The notes: generated by a model from the sequence alone, not told the origin. Shown: positions 1 through 7,317, numbered from the stretch's first letter. The stretch is DNA of 21,606 bases from JALZVT01 sp039029135 (GCA_039029135.1 JBCCGT010000043.1:1-21606), one strand, 5' to 3'. Numbers and translations: made by a program.

Positions 1-2
1 AA

Positions 3-290
3 GTCAGCACGCTGTGCGACGTCAAGCCGCATGTGCTGCGTTATTGGGAGCAGGAGTTTCCCCAACTCAAGCCGGTCAAGCGCAAGGGCAATCGGCGCTA
101 CTATCAGCGTCAGGACGTCATCATCATCCGCCAAATCCGGGCGCTGCTCTATGATCAGGGCTTTACAATTAGCGGCGCCAGCAAGCGCCTGCAGGGTGAG
201 GAAGCCAAAGAGGACGTCACGCAGTATCGGCTGCTCATCAAGCAGATGGTGTCCGAACTCGAAGACGTGCTGCGGGTACTGCGCGCCTAG
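3..290 (+). CDS. MerR-family transcriptional regulator, 3' part (5' end outside window)
   Basis: The reading frame is open from the left edge and ends in TAG at 288-290, so only the last 95 residues are present. They start at the second helix of the winged HTH (VSTLCDVKPHVLRYWEQEF) and continue with the wing motif KGNRRYYQRQDV and a helical stretch. VLRYWE and NRRYY are hallmark MerR DNA-binding elements. There is no long effector domain and no metal-binding cysteine cluster; the tail of about 30 residues after the helix is short. This resembles the small MerR-like protein encoded just after ihfA in Pseudomonas and relatives. ihfA itself would lie left of the window and cannot be checked. The gene converges on the metallopeptidase gene with 9 bases between the two stops. 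The family call is firm; the specific target is unknown. Confidence 0.88.
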   Translation, partial: VSTLCDVKPHVLRYWEQEFPQLKPVKRKGNRRYYQRQDVIIIRQIRALLYDQGFTISGASKRLQGEEAKEDVTQYRLLIKQMVSELEDVLRVLRA

Positions 291-299
291 TTTCGCGAT

Positions 300-1175
300 C
301 TAGCTTCTGCGCGCCGCGGCAAAGGTGTCGCACTGATCCATATCTCCGCTCGTTAGACCTCGTTTGAACCAGTCCATGCGCTGCTCAGAACTGCCGTGTG
401 TGAAGCTCTCGGGCCGCACCGCGCGACCGGCCTGGCGCTGCAGATGGTCGTCGCCGATGCTGGCGGCCGCGCGCAGTCCTTCCTCGATGTCCCCGCGCTC
501 CAGCAGATTGCGCTGACGGGCCGCGTGATGGGCCCAGACGCCGGCGAGGCAGTCGGCCTGCAGCTCAGTGAGCACGGATAGCTGATTGGCCTGGGTCTTG
601 GAGACCTGCCGCTGCAGGCGCTGGACCTCCATAGAGATGCCCTGCAGGTTCTGCACGTGGTGCGCGACTTCATGGGCGATCACATAGGCCTGGGCGAAGT
701 CGCCCGGGGCCCCCATGCGTTCGAGCTGTTTGAAGAAGCCGAGCTCCAGATACACCTTGTAGTCACCTGGGCAGTAGAAGGGCCCGGAGGCCGCGCTGTT
801 CATGCCGCAGGCCGATTGCACCATGTCGTTGTACAGGACCAGCACCGGGTCGCGATAGCGGGCGCCGCGGCTGGCGAAGATCGATCGCCAGGTGTCCTCG
901 GTATCCCCCAGTATGACGCGCACGAATTCGGAGGCCTCGTCATTCCCCGGCTGTGACCGGGTTGGCGCCTGCTGCGATTGCTGCACGGCGCCGCCGCCGC
1001 CCAGCATGTCGCCGAGCAGCTGCATCGGATCGCCGCCGGTCAGAAACACAATGATCAGCAGGATGATGCCCATACCGCCGATGCCGCCGCCCATCTTCAC
1101 GCCGCGTCCCGTGGGTGCGCGACTGCCGCGTCGATCTTCGATATTCGTGCTGCGTCGGCCGCCTCGCCACTTCAT
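300..1175 (-). CDS. Neutral zinc metallopeptidase, YpfJ family, membrane-anchored
   Basis: This protein of 291 residues opens with MKWRGGRRSTNIEDRRG, the characteristic N-terminus of the YpfJ/neutral zinc metallopeptidase family. A Gly-rich hydrophobic segment (GGGIGGMGIILLIIVFL) at roughly residues 28-46 forms the membrane anchor. The zinc motif HEVAHH has H168, E169 and H172, and the likely third ligand is E204 in ELQADCLAG, about 32 residues later. The start at 1175 is chosen because AAAGGGA lies 7-8 bases upstream and the protein start matches the family; an in-frame ATG at 1238 adds 21 residues with no family likeness. The physiological substrate of this family is not known. It is divergent from the exported peptidase-like gene to its right and convergent with the MerR gene. 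Confidence 0.9.
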   Translation of the reverse strand: MKWRGGRRSTNIEDRRGSRAPTGRGVKMGGGIGGMGIILLIIVFLTGGDPMQLLGDMLGGGGAVQQSQQAPTRSQPGNDEASEFVRVILGDTEDTWRSIFASRGARYRDPVLVLYNDMVQSACGMNSAASGPFYCPGDYKVYLELGFFKQLERMGAPGDFAQAYVIAHEVAHHVQNLQGISMEVQRLQRQVSKTQANQLSVLTELQADCLAGVWAHHAARQRNLLERGDIEEGLRAAASIGDDHLQRQAGRAVRPESFTHGSSEQRMDWFKRGLTSGDMDQCDTFAAARRS

Positions 1176-1498
1176 GCTGTGTCCCTTTGGTCCCGCGAAA
1201 ACTGCGACTTTCGAGCATCGCACCTCGAGATAGGGCACGCAATCCGCGGCCGGTAGCGATTGGCACGAAAGTGAAAAACTGCGGTAAGCGTTGCTTGGGT
1301 GGAGTCGCGGGTGACTGCGTCGGCGTACTAGCGGCCGGGTTTTGTCCGACTACTAGCCCGCGGCTGCGGGATTACGCCTGCAAACCGTGTGGGCCGGTGC
1401 AATGCCGGGTTATTCTCGCAGCGGTATCGATGCATAGTGGGAGCGATCGTGATTCGTTGTCCTGTGGCTAGCTCTTTGGGCGTGGTGTCGAGTGCAGC
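1176..1498. other. Divergent intergenic region, 323 bases
   Basis: This gap separates the minus-strand YpfJ-type gene from the plus-strand HExxH/TPR gene and should hold both promoters. The only structure seen is a small inverted repeat CCCGC-ggct-GCGGG around 1357-1370 and a 7-base TACTAGC repeated 25 bases apart (1326 and 1351). No convincing -35/-10 pair, RNA gene or small coding frame was found. Confidence 0.5.
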
Positions 1499-3223
1499 AT
1501 GTGTAGACGATTGGGCATGACGTTGTTGATGTCGAGCAGCCTGGCCGGCGCTAACCAGGGTCGCCGTCTCCTTCGCGGGGCCCTCGTTTGCGTGATGGTT
1601 TGCTTGATGGTTTGCCTGATTGCGGTGACTTCGCAGTCGGCACATGCGCTCGGTGGTCCCACCGGTGTCGCGCAGCGCCCCTGGTACGCGTACGAAACCG
1701 AGCACTTCGTGGTCTACAGCGACTATCCGGAGGCGGTCGCGGCCAAACGCATCCAGGATCTGGAGCTGTTTCGCGCCTTTGTACATGACGCCATGGGGCT
1801 CGCCGGGGTCGAGGGCCAAGCGGCCGCGACGCCGCGACTCGAGGTCTATCTGTTCAGTCGCCGCGCGCACATGATCCGCATCTTCAATTCCACCGATGTC
1901 TACGGTTTCATGCGCCCCGGCCTGGACCGCAGCCTCATGGTTATCGCCCCCGTTTATGGCAGCGCATCGCCCAACGATGTGGCGTTTCACGAGTACGTGC
2001 ACTACCTGCTACGTAACGTGGGCCACACTCACCTGCCGCCCTGGTACGAAGAGGGGTTGGCTGAGTTCTTCGCCATGACCCAGATTCGCGACAACGTGCT
2101 GGTCATCGGCAACGTCAATAAGCTGCGCGTGCGGCAGCTACGCGACGCACACGGCCTGGCCGTCGAAGAGGTGATGACGGCGGGCTATCCGCTGAATCTC
2201 GATCTGCCGAGGGGCAGCGGCATCGGGCAAACCAACCTCTCCGTGTGGGGCGGGCACGTTCACGCCGCGGGTCTGCCGCGGCTGATGACCCAGGCCGACT
2301 TTTACTCCCAGTCCTGGTCGCTGATGCACATGCTGCTGCTCGGGCATCGCAGCGGCCACGAGCGGCGCGACTTTCAGCTCGCCGACTATGTCACCGATGT
2401 GGCGCAAGGCTACGGCTTCGATTCGGCGTATTCGAAGAATTTTAGTAACGATTACAAGCAGCTAGAGCGAGATCTTAAGAAGTACATCGCGAAGCTTGCG
2501 CATCGCTACCCGCGCCTGGAACTGCCAATCGAAGCCTTCGACTATGACCCCCGCTACCGCCGCGTGGCCGTTGATGAAGAGGCCATGCTGCTGCGTCTGG
2601 GGGGGCTCGCCGCGCCGCTCAGTCCACAAACGGCAGGGCGGTTGTTCCAGCGTGTCTTGCGGCTAAACCGGAATTCGACGGCCGCTTTGACGGGGCTTGG
2701 CATGGCGCGGCGCAGGGCAGGACGACTGCAGGATGCCCTCGACATCGGCGCGCGGGCTGCGGGTGTTGCAGAGTCCAGCGCGGCGCAGTTCGAGTATGCA
2801 GATACCCTGATCGAGGTGTGCCGCAGCCGTCGGGCGCTGCAGCGGCGGCGACTGCAGATTGCGGACGACGCACTCGACTGCGCTCGGCTACGTGAAACGG
2901 CCCTGGAGGGTTACCGCCGGGCGTTGGCGCTGGCACCAGACAACCCGCGTTACCTCGCGACCCTGGGTGTCACGCTGCTGCAGGCTGGACGCCTTCGCGA
3001 GGCGACGACCCATCTCGAGCAGGCGCATGCCCATGCGCCCTGGTCGCCGGCGCTGAATCTGGCGCTAGGCGAAAGCCTGCGGCGCCAGGGAGAGTTTGCC
3101 CGCGCCGAACCGCTGTTGGGGCGCGCCGCGGTGTGGTTTTTCAAGTCACCCGGGCTGCAGGCGCAGGCCCTGGATGCCCTGGCACTGGCACGAGGCGGCG
3201 ACCTCAGGGTGCCCGGTGGCTGA
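1499..3223 (+). CDS. Exported gluzincin-like (DUF1570 / peptidase MA-like) protein with TPR-like repeats
   Basis: The product is 574 residues from the first ATG. In-frame ATGs at 1517 and 1529 are equally possible, since none has a clear Shine-Dalgarno. The N-terminus has an arginine pair and a long hydrophobic run (ALVCVMVCLMVCLIAV) ending SAHA, a signal peptide. A peptidase domain follows: WYAYETEHFVVYSDYPEA near residues 61-78, HEYVH with H164, E165 and H168, then WYEEGLAEFF (E184-E189), which supplies the expected third zinc ligand of gluzincins. Residues from about 385 to 565 are alanine/leucine-rich helical repeats with TPR character (GYRRALALAPDNPRYLATLG; LREATTHLEQAHAHAPWSPALNLALG). 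It probably acts in the periplasm or at the outer membrane. The substrate is unknown, and proteolytic activity is inferred from the intact motif. Confidence 0.8.
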   Translation: MCRRLGMTLLMSSSLAGANQGRRLLRGALVCVMVCLMVCLIAVTSQSAHALGGPTGVAQRPWYAYETEHFVVYSDYPEAVAAKRIQDLELFRAFVHDAMGLAGVEGQAAATPRLEVYLFSRRAHMIRIFNSTDVYGFMRPGLDRSLMVIAPVYGSASPNDVAFHEYVHYLLRNVGHTHLPPWYEEGLAEFFAMTQIRDNVLVIGNVNKLRVRQLRDAHGLAVEEVMTAGYPLNLDLPRGSGIGQTNLSVWGGHVHAAGLPRLMTQADFYSQSWSLMHMLLLGHRSGHERRDFQLADYVTDVAQGYGFDSAYSKNFSNDYKQLERDLKKYIAKLAHRYPRLELPIEAFDYDPRYRRVAVDEEAMLLRLGGLAAPLSPQTAGRLFQRVLRLNRNSTAALTGLGMARRRAGRLQDALDIGARAAGVAESSAAQFEYADTLIEVCRSRRALQRRRLQIADDALDCARLRETALEGYRRALALAPDNPRYLATLGVTLLQAGRLREATTHLEQAHAHAPWSPALNLALGESLRRQGEFARAEPLLGRAAVWFFKSPGLQAQALDALALARGGDLRVPGG

Positions 3224-3283
3224 CGTGGCTGCCTTCTTTCGCCGCCTCTCGACCACCTTGCGCACAGACTGAGGCGATTCCAC

Positions 3284-3330
3284 TTGCGTTAGTAGCTTTT
3301 TGGAATAACCATAGAACCGTATTGACTAAG
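3284..3330 (+). promoter_or_regulatory. Possible promoter/operator of the sulfur operon
   Basis: This is the only AT-rich patch in the 107-base gap before the persulfide dioxygenase gene. TTGCGT at 3284-3289 could be a -35 element, with TAACCA (3306-3311) as a poor -10 after 16 bases. AATA (3304-3307) and TATT (3320-3323) form a weak inverted pair. No regulator gene of the BigR/SqrR type is present in the window, so any operator role is speculative. Confidence 0.2.
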
Positions 3331-4284
3331 ATGCGGAGCGTACGCAATTCCATGGCCGCAAACGCCCCTGTGACCAGCACGTCTTCTGCAGGCGCTACCG
3401 CTCAAGCTGCTTCTCCTGTGGCTAACCTGAAGGTAGACAGCTTTTTCGATCCGACGTCGAACACCTATTCCTATCTGGTGGCTGATGCGGCCACCGGCGA
3501 GGCCGCGATCATCGATCCGGTGCTGGACTTTGATCCTGCCGCCGGCTCTATCGGCCATGAACCGGCCGAGCGTTTGATCGACTGCGTACGGGCGCGGGAC
3601 TTGCGCGTCGCCTGGATTCTGGAGACACACATCCACGCCGATCATCTTTCCGCTGCCGCCTACCTGCGCGAGCGATTGGGCGGGCGACTCGGGATTGGCC
3701 GCGGCGTTGCGCAGGTGCAGCAGACCTTCGGTCAGTGCTTCAACGCGGAGTCCAGCTTTGCTCGCGACGGCAGTCAGTGGGATGCGCTGTTTGCGGATGG
3801 GGAGCAGGTGGCGCTGGGCGAGCAGCGTTTTCACATCATGGAAACCCCCGGTCATACGCCGGCCTGCGTGACCTACGTGTTCGATGGCTGCGCCTTCGTT
3901 GGCGACACGATTTTCATGCCCGACCTGGGGACCGCACGCTGCGATTTCCCGGGCGGCGACGCGCGCACGTTGTACCGATCCATACAGCGCATACTGGCGT
4001 TACCGGACGCTACGCGGCTGTATCTGTGCCATGACTATGGCGCATCGGGACGCCGTGAGTGCTGCAATGTCACCAGCGTGGCCCACGAACGAGCGGCGAA
4101 CACGTTCGTTCGGACCGGCACCTGTGAAGAGAGCTTTGTTGCGGCACGCGAGCAGCGCGATCGCGGCCTGCGCGTGCCCGCGCTGCTGTATCCCGCCGTG
4201 CAGTTCAATATGCGCGCAGGCGCCTACCCGCCGCCCGAGGACAACGGCGAAAGCTATTTCAAGATACCGCTGTCGATCGGTTAG
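3331..4284 (+). CDS. Metallo-beta-lactamase-fold persulfide dioxygenase-like protein (ETHE1/Blh type)
   Basis: The product is 317 residues from ATG 3331, or 310 from ATG 3352; neither has a strong ribosome site. The frame stays open back to 3133 inside the previous gene, but the extra residues are not family-like. Motifs are those of the ETHE1/GloB-like MBL fold: FFDPTSNTYSYLVAD, IIDPVLDFD, the metal motif ETHIHADH (H100, H102, D104, H105), ETPGHTPACVTYV, FVGDTIFMPDLGTARCDFPGG and LCHDYG. The motifs MPDLGTARCDFPGG and HDYG are typical of persulfide dioxygenases, which oxidise glutathione or other low-molecular persulfides to sulfite using Fe and O2. The DUF442/rhodanese domain found in some Blh proteins is absent. 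It heads a four-gene run with a sulfite-type exporter 3 bases downstream, which fits a sulfide/persulfide detoxification role. Confidence 0.85.
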   Translation: MRSVRNSMAANAPVTSTSSAGATAQAASPVANLKVDSFFDPTSNTYSYLVADAATGEAAIIDPVLDFDPAAGSIGHEPAERLIDCVRARDLRVAWILETHIHADHLSAAAYLRERLGGRLGIGRGVAQVQQTFGQCFNAESSFARDGSQWDALFADGEQVALGEQRFHIMETPGHTPACVTYVFDGCAFVGDTIFMPDLGTARCDFPGGDARTLYRSIQRILALPDATRLYLCHDYGASGRRECCNVTSVAHERAANTFVRTGTCEESFVAAREQRDRGLRVPALLYPAVQFNMRAGAYPPPEDNGESYFKIPLSIG

Positions 4285-4287
4285 CGC

Positions 4288-5043
4288 GTGGCCTTCCTCA
4301 TGTGGCCCGGGGCGCTCGCCATCGGGTTGAGCCTCGGTCTGCTTGGTTCCGGCGGATCGATCCTGACGGTTCCCGTGCTGATCTATCTTTTGGGGCAGGA
4401 CGAGCGTCAGGCGATTGCGGGTTCGCTTGCGATTGTGGGTGCCATTGCGAGCGCAGGCACGCTGCGCAATCTGCACACCGGTCTCATCTGCTGGCGCAGC
4501 GTCATCTTCTTCGGTTTTCCCGGCATGCTGGGCACGTTCGTAGGTGCGCGGGCATCCGTGGTGGTGACGCCCGGCGTTCAATTGGCCGCGTTTGCGGTAG
4601 TCATGGCGCTGGCGGCGTGGCAGATGCTGCGGCCGCGCGTCGTCGAGCCAGCTCCGGTGGCTCGACCGTTCTGGCAGATCGGCAGCGATGGCCTGGCCGT
4701 CGGTGCGGTGACGGGCTTCGTGGGGGTAGGCGGGGGCTTTTTGATCGTGCCCGCGCTCGTGGTGTTGGGTGGGCTTGCCATGCATCGTGCGGTTGCCACG
4801 AGTCTTGCGATCATCGCCATGAAATCGCTGCTGGGATTCGCAACCTATCACCAGCTATTGACGGCGGCCGGTGAACAGATTCAGTGGCACGTGATCGGCG
4901 CCGTCGCGCTCATCGGCACGCTGGGCAGTCTGGCGGGCGCGCAACTCGCGGATTATTTGCCGCGGGCTGTATTGGAGCGCGTCTTCGCCTGGTCTTTGGT
5001 CGTGTTGTCCGCAGCGATTCTGCTGTCGGCTGTGACCGGCTGA
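4288..5043 (+). CDS. TauE/SafE (TSUP) family sulfite/organosulfur exporter
   Basis: This 251-residue membrane protein has about eight hydrophobic segments and the internal duplication typical of TSUP transporters: GLSLGLLGSGGSILTVPVLIYLLGQ near the start and AVTGFVGVGGGFLIVPALVVLGGLAMHRAVATSLAII in the second half. The start is a GTG at 4288, three bases after the stop of the dioxygenase gene, so the two are very probably translationally linked. TSUP members move sulfite, sulfoacetate, thiosulfate or related anions across the inner membrane. Sulfite, the product of the upstream enzyme, is the obvious substrate here, although that is inferred from position only. An ATG at 4300 is an alternative start. 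Confidence 0.88.
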   Translation: MAFLMWPGALAIGLSLGLLGSGGSILTVPVLIYLLGQDERQAIAGSLAIVGAIASAGTLRNLHTGLICWRSVIFFGFPGMLGTFVGARASVVVTPGVQLAAFAVVMALAAWQMLRPRVVEPAPVARPFWQIGSDGLAVGAVTGFVGVGGGFLIVPALVVLGGLAMHRAVATSLAIIAMKSLLGFATYHQLLTAAGEQIQWHVIGAVALIGTLGSLAGAQLADYLPRAVLERVFAWSLVVLSAAILLSAVTG

Positions 5044-5101
5044 CGCGCACCGTGCGTAACCGGCTTATTCTTCGCGTCTGAACTTTGGGGGAGAAATCGT
5101 C

Positions 5102-5515
5102 GTGACCAATGCCATCGTGGGCGGCCTGCTGATTGGCTGCTCTGCCGTTTGGATGATGTGGAGTCTGGGCCGCGTCGCTGGCATCAGCGGCATCGTCGCC
5201 ACCGCGTTTCGTAACCCCGGCGGCGCCGTCTGGGCGTGGATGTTCCTGCTCGGCCTGGGGGCGGGGGGCTGGTTGGCGCGTGGGCTCCTGCCGGTTGATT
5301 CCATTGATGTCGTGAGTTCCCTGGGCTCGTGGCCGCCAGCGATGGTGGTGGGTGGTCTGCTGGTGGGTTTTGGTACTCGGCTGGGTGCGGGTTGCACCAG
5401 CGGCCACGGCGTGTGCGGTATCGCGCGCTTTTCCCCGCGCTCTCTCGTCGCGACCTGCACCTTCGTCGGCGTCGGGATGCTGACGGCGACGCTGATTGCC
5501 GGGGTGTTCGCATGA
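5102..5515 (+). CDS. YeeE/YedE family small membrane protein (PmpA-like)
   Basis: This 137-residue protein has four hydrophobic segments and the half-size YeeE/YedE signature GFGTRLGAGCTSGHGVCGIARFSPRSLVATCTFVG near residues 89-124. It includes the conserved cysteines that in the thiosulfate transporter family handle the sulfur substrate. The start is GTG at 5102 with GGGGGAG about 8 bases before it. Such half-size proteins usually occur as an adjacent pair; the second member follows with an ATGA overlap. Pairs of this kind (PmpA/PmpB) accompany blh and tauE-like genes in BigR-controlled operons of Xylella and Agrobacterium, which supports membership in the sulfur operon. The transported species is uncertain (thiosulfate, sulfide or polysulfide). 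Confidence 0.87.
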   Translation: MTNAIVGGLLIGCSAVWMMWSLGRVAGISGIVATAFRNPGGAVWAWMFLLGLGAGGWLARGLLPVDSIDVVSSLGSWPPAMVVGGLLVGFGTRLGAGCTSGHGVCGIARFSPRSLVATCTFVGVGMLTATLIAGVFA

Positions 5516-5958
5516 AGGCGTTAGCGGCGGCGCTTGCGGGCGTTGTGTTTGGCGTTGGCCTCACCGTCTCGGGCATGGTGGATCCTCGCAACGTGCTCGC
5601 GTTCCTGACGCTCGACGCGGCGTGGAACCCGGCGCTGATTTTGGTCATGGGCAGCGCGCTAGCGGTGGCGGCATTGGGCTATCGCTGGGTGCTGCGCAGG
5701 GCACACCCGCTGTTCGCGGATGGGTTTACGATTCCGGCGCGCCGGGACATCGACCCGGCCCTGCTGGGCGGTGCGGCGCTCTTCGGGGTGGGCTGGGGCT
5801 TAAGTGGCTACTGCCCGGGTCCCGCGCTGGTCGGCGCTTTTTTTGTCGATGCTCGCGCGCTGGTTTTCCTCTGCGCCTGTCTGATCGGCGGCGCCGCGCA
5901 CGATCTAGGCAGCGCAGTGTTTGCGCGTCGTGCGCGGCTTGTTGAAGCAGACGGCTGA
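5512..5958 (+). CDS. YeeE/YedE family small membrane protein (PmpB-like)
   Basis: This is the second half-size YeeE/YedE protein, 148 residues, starting at ATG 5512, which overlaps the previous stop as ATGA. It carries GVVFGVGLTVSGMVDPRNVLAFL near the N-terminus and GVGWGLSGYCPGPALV near residues 94-109, the two recurrent motifs of the partner subunit, the second containing the conserved cysteine. Four hydrophobic segments are visible. The ATGA overlap implies translational coupling and a roughly 1:1 pairing with the upstream protein. The operon appears to end here: a new regulatory region and a thiolase gene follow. The frame is open further upstream, but those residues are out-of-frame readings of the previous gene. 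Confidence 0.87.
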   Translation: MKALAAALAGVVFGVGLTVSGMVDPRNVLAFLTLDAAWNPALILVMGSALAVAALGYRWVLRRAHPLFADGFTIPARRDIDPALLGGAALFGVGWGLSGYCPGPALVGAFFVDARALVFLCACLIGGAAHDLGSAVFARRARLVEADG

Positions 5959-5972
5959 CACGTCGCGCTTCG

Positions 5973-5996
5973 AGTACACTTTCATTAACAGTTAAC
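5973..5996 (+). promoter_or_regulatory. Possible -10 and TTAAC-A-GTTAA operator before the thiolase gene
   Basis: TACACT (5975-5980) is a possible -10 but lacks a good -35. A perfect inverted repeat TTAAC-A-GTTAA lies at 5985-5995, near the expected transcription start and about 20 bases before the thiolase ATG. It could be a repressor site. The 8-mer AGTACACT (5973-5980) recurs on the minus strand before the P450 gene (21298-21291). Confidence 0.3.
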
Positions 5997-6014
5997 TTTT
6001 TCGGAGAGACCTTC

Positions 6015-7178
6015 ATGCAGGACGTGTTCATCGTCGGCGCCGCGCGCAGCCCGATTGGGAAAAGGGGTAAGGGCCTCGCGGGTTTGATGCCTGCAGATCT
6101 GCTGGGCAAGGTGCAGCGCGGCGCGCTGGAGCGTGCCGGCGTCGAGCCGGGCAACGTCGGGCAGGTCGTCGGCGGATGTGTATCGCAGATCAATCAGCAG
6201 TCCTTCAACATCGCCCGCGTTGCCTGGCTGTCGCAAGGCTTTCCCGAGCACGTCGCAGCGACCACCATCGATTCCCAATGCGGTTCGAGCCAGCAGGCCA
6301 CTTCTCTGGGCGCCGCCATGGTGGGCTCGGGCATGGAAGAGATCGTCATGGCCTGCGGCGTCGAGATGATGTCTGTCATCCCGCTGGGCTCCAACATGGC
6401 CGGCGGTGCGCCGATGGGCGAAAGCTACTTTGAGAACTACGAGCCCACGAGCCAGTTTCAGGGCGCGGCGATGATCGCCGAAGAGTTTCAGATCACGCGC
6501 CAGGACACGGATGCCTTCGGGCTCGCGAGCCAGGAGAAGGCCATCGCCGCCTGGGAGGCCGGTCACTTCGATCGCGAGATCATCCCGATCGAGGCGCCCG
6601 TTCTCGGCGAGGACGGCGAGCCGACCGGCGAGACCCGCACGGTCGAGAAAGACGAAGGCCTGCGTGCCACCTCCATGGATGCGCTGGGTGGCCTGCAGCC
6701 GGTGCCGGGCCAGGAGATCCACACGGCAGGCTCCAGCTCGCAGGTCTCCGACGGCGCCGCGGTCGTGCTGCTCGCGAGCCAGGCGGCCATCGACAAATAT
6801 GGCCTGACGCCGCGCGCCAAGATCCGCTCAACCACGCTCGTCGGCTGCGATCCGGTCACTATGCTGAAGGGGCCGATACCGGCAACCGAAAAAGTGCTGG
6901 GCGACACCGGGCTCGAGATCGACGACATCGACGTATTCGAGGTCAACGAGGCGTTCGCGTCGGTCGTGCTTGCCTGGCAGCAGGCGGTGGGCGCCGATGC
7001 GAGTCGGGTGAATCCCAACGGCGGCGCCATCGCGCTCGGTCATCCCACCGGCTCGACGGGCGCGCGCCTGATTACGAGCGCGCTGCACGAGCTGGAGCGG
7101 CGCGACGGCCAATACGGTCTGATCGCCATGTGCTGTGGGGGAGGGCTGGGCACCGGCACGATCATCGAGCGCGTCTAG
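6015..7178 (+). CDS. Acetyl-CoA C-acyltransferase (thiolase), FadA5/steroid-type
   Basis: This 387-residue thiolase is preceded by GGAGAGA at an ideal distance. Catalytic residues are in place: nucleophile C89 in DSQCGSSQQ, the NEAFA motif near residue 315, H343 in GGAIALGHPTGSTG, and C373 in MCCGGGLGTGTIIERV. Several stretches (ARSPIGKR, GGCVSQ, FNIARVAWL, FPEHVAATT, HTAGSSSQVSDGAAV, RLITSALHELER, TGTIIERV) match my memory of the mycobacterial steroid 3-ketoacyl-CoA thiolase FadA5 better than classic FadA or PhaA. It probably cleaves 3-ketoacyl-CoA of a bulky or branched acyl chain with free CoA, in the cytoplasm. It stands alone, without fadB- or fadE-type neighbours. The TTAACAGTTAA palindrome upstream may control it. 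Confidence 0.9.
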   Translation: MQDVFIVGAARSPIGKRGKGLAGLMPADLLGKVQRGALERAGVEPGNVGQVVGGCVSQINQQSFNIARVAWLSQGFPEHVAATTIDSQCGSSQQATSLGAAMVGSGMEEIVMACGVEMMSVIPLGSNMAGGAPMGESYFENYEPTSQFQGAAMIAEEFQITRQDTDAFGLASQEKAIAAWEAGHFDREIIPIEAPVLGEDGEPTGETRTVEKDEGLRATSMDALGGLQPVPGQEIHTAGSSSQVSDGAAVVLLASQAAIDKYGLTPRAKIRSTTLVGCDPVTMLKGPIPATEKVLGDTGLEIDDIDVFEVNEAFASVVLAWQQAVGADASRVNPNGGAIALGHPTGSTGARLITSALHELERRDGQYGLIAMCCGGGLGTGTIIERV

Positions 7179-7191
7179 CGACGAAAAAGCG

Positions 7192-7220
7192 GCCGGGCGG
7201 ACTGTGGTCGGTCGCCCGGC
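7192..7220 (+). terminator. GC-rich hairpin after the thiolase gene
   Basis: An 8-bp perfect stem, GCCGGGCG (7192-7199) with CGCCCGGC (7213-7220), encloses a 13-base loop. It lies 14 bases after the thiolase stop. The downstream bases TGTTGTATGA are only moderately T-rich, so a classic intrinsic terminator is not certain. The loop overlaps the place where the -35 of the tRNA promoter would be. Confidence 0.4.
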
Positions 7221-7225
7221 TGTTG

Positions 7226-7231
7226 TATGAT
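7226..7231 (+). promoter_or_regulatory. -10 element of the tRNA-Pro promoter
   Basis: TATGAT lies 9 bases before the mature tRNA 5' end and is followed by the GC-rich discriminator CCGCCGCC, the pattern of stable-RNA promoters under stringent control. The expected -35 position (about 7203-7208, TGTGGT) is poor and sits inside the preceding hairpin loop. Confidence 0.5.
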
Positions 7232-7240
7232 CCGCCGCCT

Positions 7241-7317
7241 CGGGGCGTAGCGCAGTCTGGTAGCGCACCACACTGGGGGTGTGGTGGTCGCAGGTTCAAA
7301 TCCTGCCGTCCCGACCA
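7241..7317 (+). tRNA. tRNA-Pro (anticodon GGG), CCA encoded
   Basis: This 77-base gene folds as a complete cloverleaf. The acceptor CGGGGCG (7241-7247) pairs with CGTCCCG (7307-7313), with one G-T pair. The D arm is GCGC/GCGC. The anticodon stem CCACA/TGTGG encloses loop CTGGGGG, with anticodon GGG at 7275-7277 and G37, as usual for proline. The T stem GCAGG/CCTGC encloses TTCAAAT. Discriminator A is followed by encoded CCA (7315-7317). It reads the CCC and CCU proline codons. In Pseudomonas a tRNA-Pro(GGG) gene lies right after the ihfA-linked merR gene; here about 6.9 kb intervenes. Confidence 0.97.

Noticed and set aside
1588..1620. Direct repeat GATGGTTTGC in the HExxH gene
   Set aside because: It simply encodes the repeated MVC residues of the signal-peptide core.
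1328..2002. Long minus-strand open frame of 224 codons opposite the HExxH/TPR gene
   Set aside because: Rich in His/Arg/Gln with no motif, it lies opposite a gene with a clear signal peptide and zinc motif; it is a high-GC antisense shadow.
7241..7317. tRNA-Pro as an integration (att) site of a mobile element
   Set aside because: No second copy of the tRNA 3' end and no integrase gene were seen in the window.
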